64,000 bases of DNA from Gammaproteobacteria bacterium. GTDB taxonomy: Bacteria > Pseudomonadota > Gammaproteobacteria > Pseudomonadales > Pseudohongiellaceae. A model generated the notes under the pieces. It worked only from the letters and a program-made list of their open reading frames with translations. It was not told the origin of the DNA and searched no databases. Both the position numbers and the translations under genes were made by a program. Positions 35,108-44,541 of this stretch are shown here, one piece after another (positions within the stretch are counted from its first letter, which is position 1; each line of letters begins with the position of its first letter). Location of the stretch: NCBI GenBank assembly GCA_028818225.1, contig JAPPOG010000015.1:1-64000 (forward strand). The letters are read 5' to 3'.

Positions 35108-36457
35108 GTGGGATTGAAAGTGATTTTTCGAAATAGCTGCTTACTAGGCATTGTTCTGCTGTTGTCGTCCTGTGCGACTACGGATATGCAGAATGAACTG
35201 GAGCCATTCGATCGCCAGGACGACTACAACTATTTTCTTTCTTTTTTGCAGAACGCTTCACTTATTGCAATTAACCTGAATGATAATGGCTTCACCTGGC
35301 CCAGTGATGTTCCAACTGCAGACACCGTGTTACTGGAATTTCGCTTATGTGAAACTCAGGGCGAAAATCCTGCCATTCGTGTCAACTTTGAATCATCGTC
35401 ATTTGTTCAGTACTTTGAAGAAGGCGGTAGCGGAATACGCTACCTCGACCTTTCTCCACTAATTCCCACGAATGTCTCCGCGGGCGATTTCGTTAGCATT
35501 AGATCAGAAGGAGCGGCCTGGGAATCAGGAGAAGCGACTCTTGCTACTTTCGATAATCAAATTAGCCAGAACAGTAGAACGCTTGTTATAGCTCCGCACC
35601 CCGATGATGCGGAAATCGCAGCTTATGGTTTATACCTGACGACACAAGCAGATGTGGTAACGATAACAGCGGGTGATGCCGGGGGCTCAAACTTTGCTGC
35701 GGTGTGGCCGGATTCTGGCGAGCAATATCGTGCCAAAGGCAGAATCAGAACTCTTGATAGTTTAACTGTACCCTTACTGGCAGGTCTTCGCGCGGAACAG
35801 ATCAGGAATCTCGGTTATTACGATGCTACTCTGCGTCAGTTATACCAACAACGCCCCGCTATCGTTCCAGCTCCGCTGGCTGACCTGGAAGATCCTGCTT
35901 ACTTTCGCCAGTTTAATTTCGACGCAGAGTTAAGTGTGAGACCGTTTACTTCGAATTGGCCTGCACTGGTCAATGACCTCGAGACGGAGCTGGAAAAAGT
36001 ACAAGCAGATATCATTGTTGCCCCTCATCCATTTCTTGACCGACATGGCGATCATCAGTACGCAGCTATCGCCTTATTCGAAGCTCTGCAAAATTGGGGT
36101 CGTGAAGTAACCATCTTACTTTATACCAATCATGCCGTTGGCAATGAAGCATTTCCGCTTGGGCCCAGGGATGGATTGGCGGGGCTTCCCCCATGGAACG
36201 AAAATAATCTTTACCTCACTGGCATCTATTCTCATCAACTCGATAGGGAAGCGCAGCGACAAAAACTTATCGCTCTGGAAGCCATGCATGATTTGCGACC
36301 TTTCGATCCGCGAGATGGCTCGCTGGTTGAACCAATAAACCCGCTGTTCGATTATTTTCGACGGGGGCCACGTCCGAATGAAGTCTTTCTGGTTACTAAT
36401 TTATCGGGAGTAGGGCTAATTCGAGAGGCGTTCTTGCAGGCAAACACGCAACAATAA
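35108..36457 (+). CDS. PIG-L-family deacetylase lipoprotein
   Basis: This envelope lipoprotein (lipobox LSSC) of the PIG-L/LmbE deacetylase family has 449 residues. An N-terminal domain of about 150 residues of unknown fold precedes the catalytic domain. That domain has the zinc motif APHPDDAEI near residue 163, TAGDAGGSN and the late histidine pair in APHPFLDRHGDHQ. Such enzymes remove acetyl groups from N-acetylglucosamine-type compounds. GTG at 35108 is the likely start; the TTG at 35114 is an alternative. It follows PQQ copy 3 by 30 bases in the same run. Confidence 0.88.
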   Translation: MGLKVIFRNSCLLGIVLLLSSCATTDMQNELEPFDRQDDYNYFLSFLQNASLIAINLNDNGFTWPSDVPTADTVLLEFRLCETQGENPAIRVNFESSSFVQYFEEGGSGIRYLDLSPLIPTNVSAGDFVSIRSEGAAWESGEATLATFDNQISQNSRTLVIAPHPDDAEIAAYGLYLTTQADVVTITAGDAGGSNFAAVWPDSGEQYRAKGRIRTLDSLTVPLLAGLRAEQIRNLGYYDATLRQLYQQRPAIVPAPLADLEDPAYFRQFNFDAELSVRPFTSNWPALVNDLETELEKVQADIIVAPHPFLDRHGDHQYAAIALFEALQNWGREVTILLYTNHAVGNEAFPLGPRDGLAGLPPWNENNLYLTGIYSHQLDREAQRQKLIALEAMHDLRPFDPRDGSLVEPINPLFDYFRRGPRPNEVFLVTNLSGVGLIREAFLQANTQQ

Positions 36458-36555
36458 TTAATGATTGGCATGTGAACAAAGGTTTAATTAGAGCTACACT
36501 TGCGCGATTAAAAAATATACTCAGAAAAATTTTGAGATGATTGGGAGAAAGTAGA

Positions 36556-37893
36556 ATGAGTTCCATAAAGAGCCGTCTGGGCATGATGATGTTTCTTCAG
36601 TATTCAGTCTGGGGAATCTGGTTGCCGGTATTGGCCACTTACCTGCAATCGCCTGTCGTAGAAGGAGGACTGGGATTCACATCAGGGCAAGTGGGGTGGA
36701 TCATCGGTATTGCCGCATCAGCCGGTGCAATCTCGGCTCCCTTTATTGCCGGCCAATTTGCCGATCGCTATTTCTCCACGGAAAAATTTCTCGCATTGCT
36801 TTTAGTATGTGGTGGCATTGTAAAGATCACGCTTTCTTTTCAGGAAACGTTTAATGCATGGCTAATGCTGTCTATTGTCTACAGTGTCCTATACATGCCA
36901 ACGCTGTCGCTGACTAATTCCATGGCCTTTGCTCATCTCAAGAATCCAGACAGTGAATGGCCTCGCATCCGCGTTATGGGAACCTTTGGCTGGATTGCGG
37001 CAAGCTGGTTATTTCCGATGGTCTGGTTACAGACCAATCTGGAGTTTCAGATACTGCCACCATTTTTTGTTGGTACCGAAGTGCCCGATGCTACTGCGCG
37101 ACTGGCAGACACGCTAATTGTTTCCGGTACGATCTCAATTCTCTATGCAGGATTCTGTTTTCTACTGCCAAACACGCCACCAAAGAAAGAGGGCGTGGAA
37201 AAACTGGCATTCAAGAAAGCCTTCAGTTTGCTTTCCCACAGGTCATTTGCAATTCTGGTCGCTGCAAGTTTGCCGATCGCAGTAATCCACCAGATCTACT
37301 TTATGCAAACTGGCCCATTCTTCGAAAACCAATTGGGTTTACTGGTTACTTATATTGCACCGGCAATGACAGTTGGGCAGTTTGCTGAAATTGGTGTCAT
37401 GGCATTTCTTGGCTTGTTCCTGGTGAAGTTAGGATTTCGCTGGACCATAACGATAGGAGCGCTTGCTTACTGCGCCCGTTATGCAATCTGGGGTTTGATC
37501 AGTATGCAGGAAGCGTCTGGTCCGTCGGTTGATGCGGCGGGTCAATTCGTCTGGACTACCCCCTTGATGATTGGCATTTTTAGCCAGATCTTGCACGGTA
37601 TTTGTTATGCCTGCTTCTTTGCCTCCGCATACATGTATGTCGATCGTATCGCCGATGATGATATCCGCAATTCTGCCCAGACTGTTTTTGGCATAATAAT
37701 TCTCGGCCTGGGTCCAATGTTGGCAGGACCTTTCCTGGGAATTCTGGGAGCTGTATTTGGTGAGGCAGGGGTAGTAACAGATTTTGCTGGAATGTGGTTC
37801 ACCTTGTCAGTAATCGCATTGTTAACGGCGGCACTGGTTGCATTTGCGTTTGAGGATGAGACTCAGGGAGAGATCGCGCCGCAACCAGCGTAA
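36556..37893 (+). CDS. Nucleoside:H+ symporter-family MFS transporter
   Basis: This inner-membrane major facilitator with about twelve membrane segments (445 residues) resembles the nucleoside:proton symporter family (NupG/XapB). The N-terminus is the recognisable LQYSVWGIWLPVLATYL, with GQVGWIIGIAASAGAISAPF, and FADRYFSTEKFL stands in the loop after helix 2. The ATG at 36556 follows GGGAGAAAG; the TTG at 36541 is upstream of the natural start. It ends the plus-strand run and would import the compound that the Gfo/Idh, PIG-L and PQQ enzymes handle. Nucleosides or sugar-like nucleoside analogues are possible cargo. Confidence 0.9.
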   Translation: MSSIKSRLGMMMFLQYSVWGIWLPVLATYLQSPVVEGGLGFTSGQVGWIIGIAASAGAISAPFIAGQFADRYFSTEKFLALLLVCGGIVKITLSFQETFNAWLMLSIVYSVLYMPTLSLTNSMAFAHLKNPDSEWPRIRVMGTFGWIAASWLFPMVWLQTNLEFQILPPFFVGTEVPDATARLADTLIVSGTISILYAGFCFLLPNTPPKKEGVEKLAFKKAFSLLSHRSFAILVAASLPIAVIHQIYFMQTGPFFENQLGLLVTYIAPAMTVGQFAEIGVMAFLGLFLVKLGFRWTITIGALAYCARYAIWGLISMQEASGPSVDAAGQFVWTTPLMIGIFSQILHGICYACFFASAYMYVDRIADDDIRNSAQTVFGIIILGLGPMLAGPFLGILGAVFGEAGVVTDFAGMWFTLSVIALLTAALVAFAFEDETQGEIAPQPA

Positions 37894-37943
37894 GCTGAGA
37901 AGAAGTTGGATTTGGAATAATAGAGTTTTATTTCTGGCTTACG

Positions 37944-39290
37944 TCACTCAGATTCGATAAGCATAAACTCAAGTTGACGCCCATCGATGTAGTAGGTGTT
38001 TTCTCCATCGAAGTAAGCATCTTCTTCCAGCATGAAGCGCACATCCTGGCCATCCCATTCCGGAATGCTTACAGTGGAATTCAATTCAATGGAATGGGCA
38101 GTATTCTCATAAAGAGGGTAATCACCTCTTCCGACTGTATCGCCCTGGTTATCCCACATGCCGATAGTAGGTCCGGCGCCGTGTCCGTGATAGCCAATCG
38201 GATGGGTATAAATAGAAGGACGAATATCTTCTTCAATGGCCTGGGCACGAGCGGCACGAAGTATTTCATTTCCGGTACGACCCAGAACAAAATTATTAGT
38301 GAGAATATCCTGCAACCTGTTACTGGTAGCCAGTCCGACCCTCAGTCCCGCCGGCGCCTGCGTCTCACCTGGCCTCAAGACATAGGCATGCTGCTGGGTG
38401 TCTGTATTCAAGCGCAGGTATTTGATACCAAAATCCACATGCAATAAATCACCGGGCAGAATTACGCCTTGTCGTTCCGTATCGGTAAACAGATCCATGA
38501 ACTCACCAACATCCTGCTGATGTCGCTGAATGCTAACGGAGGGATGAAACCAGGCTAATAATCCCAATCCACGAATCCGATCTTCATACCACCACATCAG
38601 ATCTTCCGTCGTGGTTTCTCCGGGCGTGATTACTTCATTAGAAAAGCCTTCGCGAATAATGTCGTGGGCGATCTCGACAATGGATGGATAGAGTTCCATC
38701 TCCTCAGGTGTGCGGGTTTCCAACCAGGCGATAGCGAGTTTTTCCGCAGAAACCAATCTGGCTTCCTGCTCATTAGTTAAAGCGCCAACCAATCCTTCGT
38801 ATTCACCGTGGGTAAGACCATCGGCCAAAGCAAAATCAGAAGAAACATTAATGCCGATAGATTGGGGGTTTTTCTCGGTAATGAGATCGGAAAGTGCCTG
38901 CCATTGATCCGGTTGTTCCTCGGGATTCCATCTGGCTTGAAAGTAATCGCCAACAGCATAGCGGGAAACTGCGTAGCCTTTTACGCCATCGCTGCCTTCA
39001 TCTGAAAATACCAGGATGGTTCGTCTTCTTGCCGCATGGGCATCACCGGGAAGCATGGTCATAACGACGGGATCTTCGTTATATTCTCTGGCCACCAGAA
39101 TCCACATATCGATGCCTTGCCTGCGCATAAGTTGGGCAGGAAGCGTTTCCAGGCGCACGGCTAACAGGCGATCGATAGTTTCCGCCCGCTCCTTCATGGG
39201 AAGAATTGAATCTCCGGTTGCAGCCATAACAGAAGTGCAAAACAGAGCTGAACTAATGGAAAAGAAAAGAAATTTAACTGTTCTCAACAT
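37944..39290 (-). CDS. Exported M24-family metallopeptidase (Xaa-Pro dipeptidase-like)
   Basis: This exported peptidase of the M24 (pita-bread) fold has 448 residues. The ATG at 39290, with GGGGA upstream, gives a signal peptide (ending SVMAAT); the ATG at 39329 adds 13 residues before it. Metal ligands are present in order: HVDFGIKYLRLNTDTQQ (two aspartates), GYHGHGAG (histidine), HSIELNSTV (glutamate) and MLEEDAYF (last glutamate). This fits an Xaa-Pro aminopeptidase or dipeptidase acting on peptides in the periplasm. It is a lone gene on the minus strand between two plus-strand units. Confidence 0.9.
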   Translation of the reverse strand: MLRTVKFLFFSISSALFCTSVMAATGDSILPMKERAETIDRLLAVRLETLPAQLMRRQGIDMWILVAREYNEDPVVMTMLPGDAHAARRRTILVFSDEGSDGVKGYAVSRYAVGDYFQARWNPEEQPDQWQALSDLITEKNPQSIGINVSSDFALADGLTHGEYEGLVGALTNEQEARLVSAEKLAIAWLETRTPEEMELYPSIVEIAHDIIREGFSNEVITPGETTTEDLMWWYEDRIRGLGLLAWFHPSVSIQRHQQDVGEFMDLFTDTERQGVILPGDLLHVDFGIKYLRLNTDTQQHAYVLRPGETQAPAGLRVGLATSNRLQDILTNNFVLGRTGNEILRAARAQAIEEDIRPSIYTHPIGYHGHGAGPTIGMWDNQGDTVGRGDYPLYENTAHSIELNSTVSIPEWDGQDVRFMLEEDAYFDGENTYYIDGRQLEFMLIESE

Positions 39291-39382
39291 GGTGTTCCCC
39301 GATAATTCGATACTTAAAGGTACCATCATTTTTATATTCAGTGTAAAAACTACCGTAATTCCCTTTTGCCCGGAGGATTGAG

Positions 39383-40117
39383 ATGAAAGCCAGAGGTCTT
39401 GTGTTAATCGTTCTAGTTGGCATCGTCGCGCCGCTGTCGTTGATAACAGTCATGAGCGAATCAAGAGTTCATCGCGAAACTATTGCAATCATCGGTACTG
39501 GAAACGTTGCTTCAACGCTTGGAAAAATCTGGGCGGCAAAGGGTCACGAAATTATCTACGGATCTCGTTCGCCTACCTCCAATCGAGTAAAGCAGTTAGT
39601 CAGGGCTACAGGGACGAATGCCATGTCAACCACTCAGCCCGATGCAGCTCGGCGTGCCGAAATCGTCATGCTTCCGATTCCGCCTACCGCGATTTCTGAA
39701 GTTATGGCTACTCTCGGCAATCTCGATGGCAAGCTAATCATCGATACAACTAACTGGTGGGATTTTGAAAATAATTGGGCAATCTCGCCCCGGGATCCAC
39801 GAGATTCACTGGCACAACAGGTTCAGGCCCTGGCACCTGGCGCAGATGTGGTGAAGGCGTTTAACACAATGAATGTTGCAGTGATGCAAGATCCAGCAAT
39901 TAGCGATGGGCCAGTTTCCGTGCCAATAGCTGGTGATAATCGCGCTGCCAAGCTCAGGGTCGCGGCGCTGGCAAGGGAAGTTGGTCTGGAGCCAATAGAC
40001 GTTGGCCCACTGGCAGCGGCGGAATATCTGGAAGAAATGTTGAGGCTGGCGATCGGATTCCGTGAAATTAATCCCGGTACTGCCTTCGATTATCACTTGA
40101 GATTGAGAGATAACTAG
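39383..40117 (+). CDS. Membrane-anchored Rossmann protein (NADPH:F420-reductase-like)
   Basis: This 244-residue protein has an N-terminal hydrophobic anchor or signal (LVLIVLVGIVAPLSLITV). It then has a dinucleotide-binding fold of the coenzyme F420-dependent NADP reductase type: IAIIGTGNVASTLGKIWAAKG near residue 35, YGSRSPTSNRV, and IIDTTNWWDF. The C-terminus (GPLAAAEYLEEMLRLAI) matches the family's substrate segment. Family members are cytoplasmic, so the anchor is unusual; the domain could face either side of the membrane. GAGGATT precedes the ATG. The substrate and cofactor are unknown. Confidence 0.82.
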   Translation: MKARGLVLIVLVGIVAPLSLITVMSESRVHRETIAIIGTGNVASTLGKIWAAKGHEIIYGSRSPTSNRVKQLVRATGTNAMSTTQPDAARRAEIVMLPIPPTAISEVMATLGNLDGKLIIDTTNWWDFENNWAISPRDPRDSLAQQVQALAPGADVVKAFNTMNVAVMQDPAISDGPVSVPIAGDNRAAKLRVAALAREVGLEPIDVGPLAAAEYLEEMLRLAIGFREINPGTAFDYHLRLRDN

Positions 40118-40187
40118 GAACAGATTTGTTTTTTCAGATTTTTTCTTTCGTTACCGCAGTACGGTTGAATAAAAATAAATCTGTCCC
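40117..40187. repeat. MITE/REP-like imperfect inverted repeat
   Basis: GGAACAGATTTGTTTTTTC (40117 onward) is inverted as GAATAAAAATAAATCTGTCCC (40167-40187, written here as 5' part GAATAAAAATAA and end ATCTGTCCC). A small stem ACCG/CGGT lies in the centre. The end motif AAATCTGTCCC is one I associate with repeats spread by REP-associated tyrosine transposases in gammaproteobacteria. It begins on the last base of the Rossmann gene and lies between two convergent genes, so it may also serve as a terminator. Confidence 0.65.
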
Positions 40188-40195
40188 TATTTTCA

Positions 40196-41200
40196 CTATG
40201 GCTCCAGCGCTTCCTGCTCTAATACTCGAGCCCCCATCAAAATATCCATGACTGCCCGATTACCTTCATGACAGGCGGATTCGTATAGTTTTTGTCCAGC
40301 AGGCATGCGCGTGAATGGCAGCTCTGCCACTATAGGTTCAGTATAAGTAATCGGATCGTTAATGGTGTAGGAATAGAGTAGTTCGTTTTCTGATACCGCC
40401 GTAATTCGTTCTGTCACTTCGAATGCTTCCGAAGTCGCGATCTGGCTTACGGTATGTTCGGGTCTGAAACTATTGGTATGAACTACCAGTGTTTCGTTTT
40501 CCCAGTGTCCGATAGAATCACCCATCCATCTTTGTATAGGATATTCCGGATGTGATTTATTGAGTTTTACGATACGAGTCTGTATTGCCTCTTCGCTGTA
40601 GATAATCACATAGTCTTCTGTTTGTACTATTTGCAAATGGGTGCCATCAAAGTTTGTCATGGTGGGCAACGGTGGTCCGAGATGAAGGCAGCGTTCACCG
40701 GGAGGGCGCGCTTCCGGTCCATCGAAATTATTATTCATCATTTCGAAATAACGAGTCCTAAACTCCATGTTTTCGTTTCTAATTGGTAAGCGACCATTTT
40801 CCGGTTCAATGATTAGTGACGTCCGTAACTCACCGTTGATACGCGCGACTTCGACAGGTAAGTCAGGCAAGAAATTGGTATCAGTACGAAATTCTATGAT
40901 GCCGCCTATCTCCGGGGCACTACGGTCTGGGTCTACCGGCGCCTCTCGAGCAATTCTGCGCTGAATAGCTAATTGCTCAAATTGTGCTGCCTCTTCCTCG
41001 GTGTAGGCGCGCTTGTCACCAAGCGCCTCGGGTCTCTCAACTGGCGTGGCGAACCGTTTTTCCCACAAGCCTTGTATATCCGGTACGCCGTATTCAGTGC
41101 GTGGCGCACGGTAATCAGTAGTCTGGGCGAGAACCAGTGCCGGGAAAATCGCGATAGTAAGAATAAGGACGGTTAACGCACCGGGGGATTGCTTGTACAT
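40196..41200 (-). CDS. Secreted protein of unknown function, paralogue of 52275-53276
   Basis: This 334-residue secreted protein has a signal peptide from the ATG at 41200 (ending LVLAQ); the in-frame start at 41227 is less likely. The mature part begins PRTEYGVPDIQGLWEKRFATPVE and ends with a segment holding CHEGN (SACHEGNRAVMDILMG). It shares this plan with the protein at 52275-53276: DIQGLW versus NITGMW near the start, ERCLHLG versus DRCLSRG, DSIGHWENETLVVHT versus DARGRWEGNTLIIES, and the same CHEGN end. This is a conserved family of oceanic and soil bacteria without a known role. It is a single gene. Confidence 0.8.
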   Translation of the reverse strand: MYKQSPGALTVLILTIAIFPALVLAQTTDYRAPRTEYGVPDIQGLWEKRFATPVERPEALGDKRAYTEEEAAQFEQLAIQRRIAREAPVDPDRSAPEIGGIIEFRTDTNFLPDLPVEVARINGELRTSLIIEPENGRLPIRNENMEFRTRYFEMMNNNFDGPEARPPGERCLHLGPPLPTMTNFDGTHLQIVQTEDYVIIYSEEAIQTRIVKLNKSHPEYPIQRWMGDSIGHWENETLVVHTNSFRPEHTVSQIATSEAFEVTERITAVSENELLYSYTINDPITYTEPIVAELPFTRMPAGQKLYESACHEGNRAVMDILMGARVLEQEALEP

Positions 41201-41257
41201 AGTCAGAGCTCTTTGGCAATGGGTCAAATCATGCCATTGAGTGCTACGCTAACTCAA

Positions 41258-43198
41258 CTAGCTTGCCTGAAATTTATCTGAGCAGTTTCGGAATGATTCT
41301 TCCATTTCCAACAGAGCCTGGTCCTGATCCACTGAAAATCGTTTTAGCATGTAGGCCTGCAAGAATTCCCGCACTATTTCCTGATTCGTTTCGGACCAGT
41401 TCATTGGCAGGCAGTCCGAATACATAGTTGCAGTCCAGGATGAATTGGCCGGCAGTTTGGTGAGTGCCAGGAATCGCTGCCATAGTTTTTGCCAGCGTTG
41501 TTTACGTGTATCTGGCTCTGCCTGCTGGCCACGAATTCTTCTGTATTCCCTGATAAACAGGAATGCCAGGATCAACAATCCACCATAGCGCACCAGATTG
41601 GCTGTTAACTCATCTTCCAGAATTCGATCGATAAATAGCTGCCACTGACCTGCCAGCCGGTGATAAAGGATGCTGAGGCTTGAGGACTGGTAGCCACCGA
41701 AGAATGCAGAAATACTTGGTGGCGTGGGATCGATAGTGTGCCAGTAACCTTCGGCATCTTGCCATTCAACCCAGCTATGGGCATCACGCTGCCGCACTAA
41801 CCAGAGTTCTGAAGAAATTCGTTCATGCAAGGCATAGCCACCCACCAGGCGACTCGGAATGCCATTGGCCCTTAGCGCCAGAGACGCACCGGTAGCAAAC
41901 CAGAAACAATAGGCCGGTTTGTCGTTCAGGTAAAAATCATGAAAAGGTGCGTCGGCATCGAAGTTTGTTTCCAGCGAATACTGTCGGCCTACAAAATAGC
42001 TGATAATATTGTCTACGGTTTCCTGTTGTGTTTCCGCAGCAAACTGCTCGCTTCTTACTTGTAACTCCGCGTCCCAAAAATCGGGCATCAATAAATGCTG
42101 CGGATAAGCTTCTTCAGGGAAAGGTTGATTGTCTAATTCAACTTCCCAGCGTCGATCAGAGCCACGAACAAAATCCAGTGTCCAGACATCCGCCGCATTC
42201 TTGTTCATTGTGGAAAAACGTCCAGTAACAGAACTGGTTCCTGGTGGAACAAAAATATAGTTTTCATTGGTCAGTCCATATATGGTCATATTTTGTGACT
42301 GATAAGCACTATTAACCGCATGGCTGTTATCAATCGGGTAGCGTAATTCCCCATTAGCCAAACTTTCAGCATCGATCGCGCTCAATGAATGCAGTGCTCG
42401 CGGTGCAGGTTGCCACACAAGATTTTCATCGAGATAGACCATTCTATTCCCAGCCAGGTATTGGCTTGGTTGTTGTTCTGACTCGATACGCATAACCGCG
42501 CGGTTAGAGGGTTGTAAAAAAACTGATGCGCGTAATTGCTGGTATGGAGAAAATCCAGTTTGTGAAAAGCCATCACCCTGGGGAAACATGTTCGACAGGG
42601 CTGCTATGACTGGCCTCTGGCCTATACCGAGCACAATAAGCATCGCAGGAACAATGATTACCAGCGGAAGTAAAAGAAGAATCCTATTATAAAAGTATCC
42701 GCCAACCCGATCAGCCAGCAGTGCCATGCTTGCCAGCAGAATTCCCGCTAGGGAAATTGGTGCAATAGGGATTTCGCCCAGCATATAGATAGTGCTGTCA
42801 GGTGGTCCAAGCAATAGGATTACAATGAGCCCCCACACCAGGATGGTTTGGGTATCTTTATCTATGACAGTTTGCGAATCCTGTTCCTTGTTTACTGCAA
42901 ACAACCAGAGTAGATAGAGTAACAAGCTTAAAGTTAGACCGGCCCCCAGGCTGTTGGTCTGTGCCCAGGATCCTTCTATAGCCCAATCTTCAAGAATCTG
43001 GTTACCCAGAAAGCCTCCGGTGGCAAATAGCACAAACAGTAATCCCCAGGTTGGACGAGCAGCATTAACAATACCGGTCGAAACTATGCAACTCGCTCCA
43101 CCGCCAATCCAGTATACAAGCGGAAGCTCCATAGCGATTCCGAGGTGCAGGGATAAGAGCACGAGGAATCCGGCAATTAAAAATCGACTGGGAGACAT
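41258..43198 (-). CDS. TgpA-like transglutaminase-domain membrane protein
   Basis: This inner-membrane protein (646 residues) has about seven hydrophobic segments in the first 200 residues (DUF3488/TgpA N-terminal region), a periplasmic transglutaminase-like domain and one more membrane segment near residue 545. The transglutaminase triad is visible: Cys in KPAYCFWFATGASLALRANG, His in QRDAHSWVEW and Asp in HTIDPTPPS. Its start overlaps the stop of the DUF58 gene by one base. In many bacteria a MoxR ATPase, a DUF58 protein and a TgpA protein form one functional set; the moxR gene here lies 3.8 kb away. Its function is probably envelope quality control or protein modification. Confidence 0.92.
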   Translation of the reverse strand: MSPSRFLIAGFLVLLSLHLGIAMELPLVYWIGGGASCIVSTGIVNAARPTWGLLFVLFATGGFLGNQILEDWAIEGSWAQTNSLGAGLTLSLLLYLLWLFAVNKEQDSQTVIDKDTQTILVWGLIVILLLGPPDSTIYMLGEIPIAPISLAGILLASMALLADRVGGYFYNRILLLLPLVIIVPAMLIVLGIGQRPVIAALSNMFPQGDGFSQTGFSPYQQLRASVFLQPSNRAVMRIESEQQPSQYLAGNRMVYLDENLVWQPAPRALHSLSAIDAESLANGELRYPIDNSHAVNSAYQSQNMTIYGLTNENYIFVPPGTSSVTGRFSTMNKNAADVWTLDFVRGSDRRWEVELDNQPFPEEAYPQHLLMPDFWDAELQVRSEQFAAETQQETVDNIISYFVGRQYSLETNFDADAPFHDFYLNDKPAYCFWFATGASLALRANGIPSRLVGGYALHERISSELWLVRQRDAHSWVEWQDAEGYWHTIDPTPPSISAFFGGYQSSSLSILYHRLAGQWQLFIDRILEDELTANLVRYGGLLILAFLFIREYRRIRGQQAEPDTRKQRWQKLWQRFLALTKLPANSSWTATMYSDCLPMNWSETNQEIVREFLQAYMLKRFSVDQDQALLEMEESFRNCSDKFQAS

Positions 43199-44541
43199 TA
43201 GTTTGTGTCTCCTTCATCAGCATGATTTTGAATCTCTATAAAATTTGATCCAATCGGTAAACTGTCTATATCCTCTTTTGATTCAGGAACGAGGAATACC
43301 AGTACCAAAATTCCTTTGCTCTGCCAGCGCTCAACCAGTGATCGTGCTTCTTCAGTCCAGCGACCGATAACCAGTATTTGCAAGCCATTGTCTTCTAAAG
43401 CCTGCTGCGGAAAAACTTTGCCCTCAGATAAACAGGCTCGCTGTGGTTCACAGATTGCTATTTGCTTATAAAAATCGAGAAGGGATTCCACACCATGCCA
43501 TTTATTACCAGTTGCCAGAGCAGTCAGGGTAAAACCTTCATTCTGCGCCGACAATCCAATTTCTACAGCCAATGCCAGACGCTCATCCAATGGTGTATCG
43601 TCTACGGGCCGACGCTGCCAAGGTAAAAAATCTTTCAGAGTCAGATCGACAATGATGTGAACCCGATCGCGGCGAATCTCTTCTGCACCTTCGAATACTT
43701 TACTCATGGGCTTGCCGAGGCGACTTCCGGCACGATGATCCAGGCGCCTCAGGGAATCTCCCATCTGGCACTGTCTCGAATAGGCATATTCGAGGGACGG
43801 ACCCTTGCGGGAATTGTCGGCTCCCAGCGCAAGTTTTTTCGTTGCCTGATCCGCTATGTGTCGAAGCGAGGGAATCGAAACTTTCAAGGTCGGCGGTAAA
43901 ACATAGACATTACTCTTTTCGGCAATCCGCCTGGTAAAACGCGTAAGAAAGAATGGAAAATAAGTTTGCACTGCCACGCCGGATAATTTCAGCAAGCCTC
44001 TTCGCTGCGGTTCGAAACTTATGGCCTGAGTAATCTGTTGATCCGGAGCGAGTGCTATTTGATGCGGTAAAAACCATTCACGAGGCCAGTGACCATAAGG
44101 CACGAAAAGCTCTCTGACGGAAAAGTTGTAGAGAGTAAATCTGCCGCTATTACGAATACTAATCTGGGAGGTAAGTGCTTCGCCCGCAACAGCAGTAGCA
44201 GGTGTATCACGGCGCAGACTAATTTTTGGTCTGAAAACGAATACTAAAATTAGGCTCCAGGCTAATAGGCCAATTCCAAATGCTGCAGTAAACGATAAAT
44301 AGTCACTGGTCACCCGATAACTAAAAATAAAAATGAAGAAGGAGCACAACAAGACTACTTTGCCCGCTCGGGTAAAAGTGTCGTAATAAAATAGCCTCAG
44401 GAATCGGGTCAATAACCTTGCGCGAAGTTCAAATCGCCTTGGTACCAGTCGCAGATTAGCGAACCAGCGTAACACTCTCCACCAATGGATGAGAATAATT
44501 TCTTCGGGTACGCGTACCGGTCTATCAGCGAGCTCATTCAT
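43198..44541 (-). CDS. DUF58 domain protein
   Basis: This 447-residue membrane-associated protein has two hydrophobic segments near residues 55-95 and a C-terminal DUF58 domain of the von Willebrand A-like type. The DUF58 signature stretch is GPSLEYAYSRQCQMGDSLRRLDHRAGSR, seen in the two parts GPSLEYAYSR and GDSLRRLDHRAGSR, followed by VHIIVDLT. DUF58 proteins work with MoxR ATPases. It overlaps the stop of rarA by eight bases and the start of the TgpA gene by one base, so it is the middle gene of a tightly coupled operon. Confidence 0.9.
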   Translation of the reverse strand: MNELADRPVRVPEEIILIHWWRVLRWFANLRLVPRRFELRARLLTRFLRLFYYDTFTRAGKVVLLCSFFIFIFSYRVTSDYLSFTAAFGIGLLAWSLILVFVFRPKISLRRDTPATAVAGEALTSQISIRNSGRFTLYNFSVRELFVPYGHWPREWFLPHQIALAPDQQITQAISFEPQRRGLLKLSGVAVQTYFPFFLTRFTRRIAEKSNVYVLPPTLKVSIPSLRHIADQATKKLALGADNSRKGPSLEYAYSRQCQMGDSLRRLDHRAGSRLGKPMSKVFEGAEEIRRDRVHIIVDLTLKDFLPWQRRPVDDTPLDERLALAVEIGLSAQNEGFTLTALATGNKWHGVESLLDFYKQIAICEPQRACLSEGKVFPQQALEDNGLQILVIGRWTEEARSLVERWQSKGILVLVFLVPESKEDIDSLPIGSNFIEIQNHADEGDTN

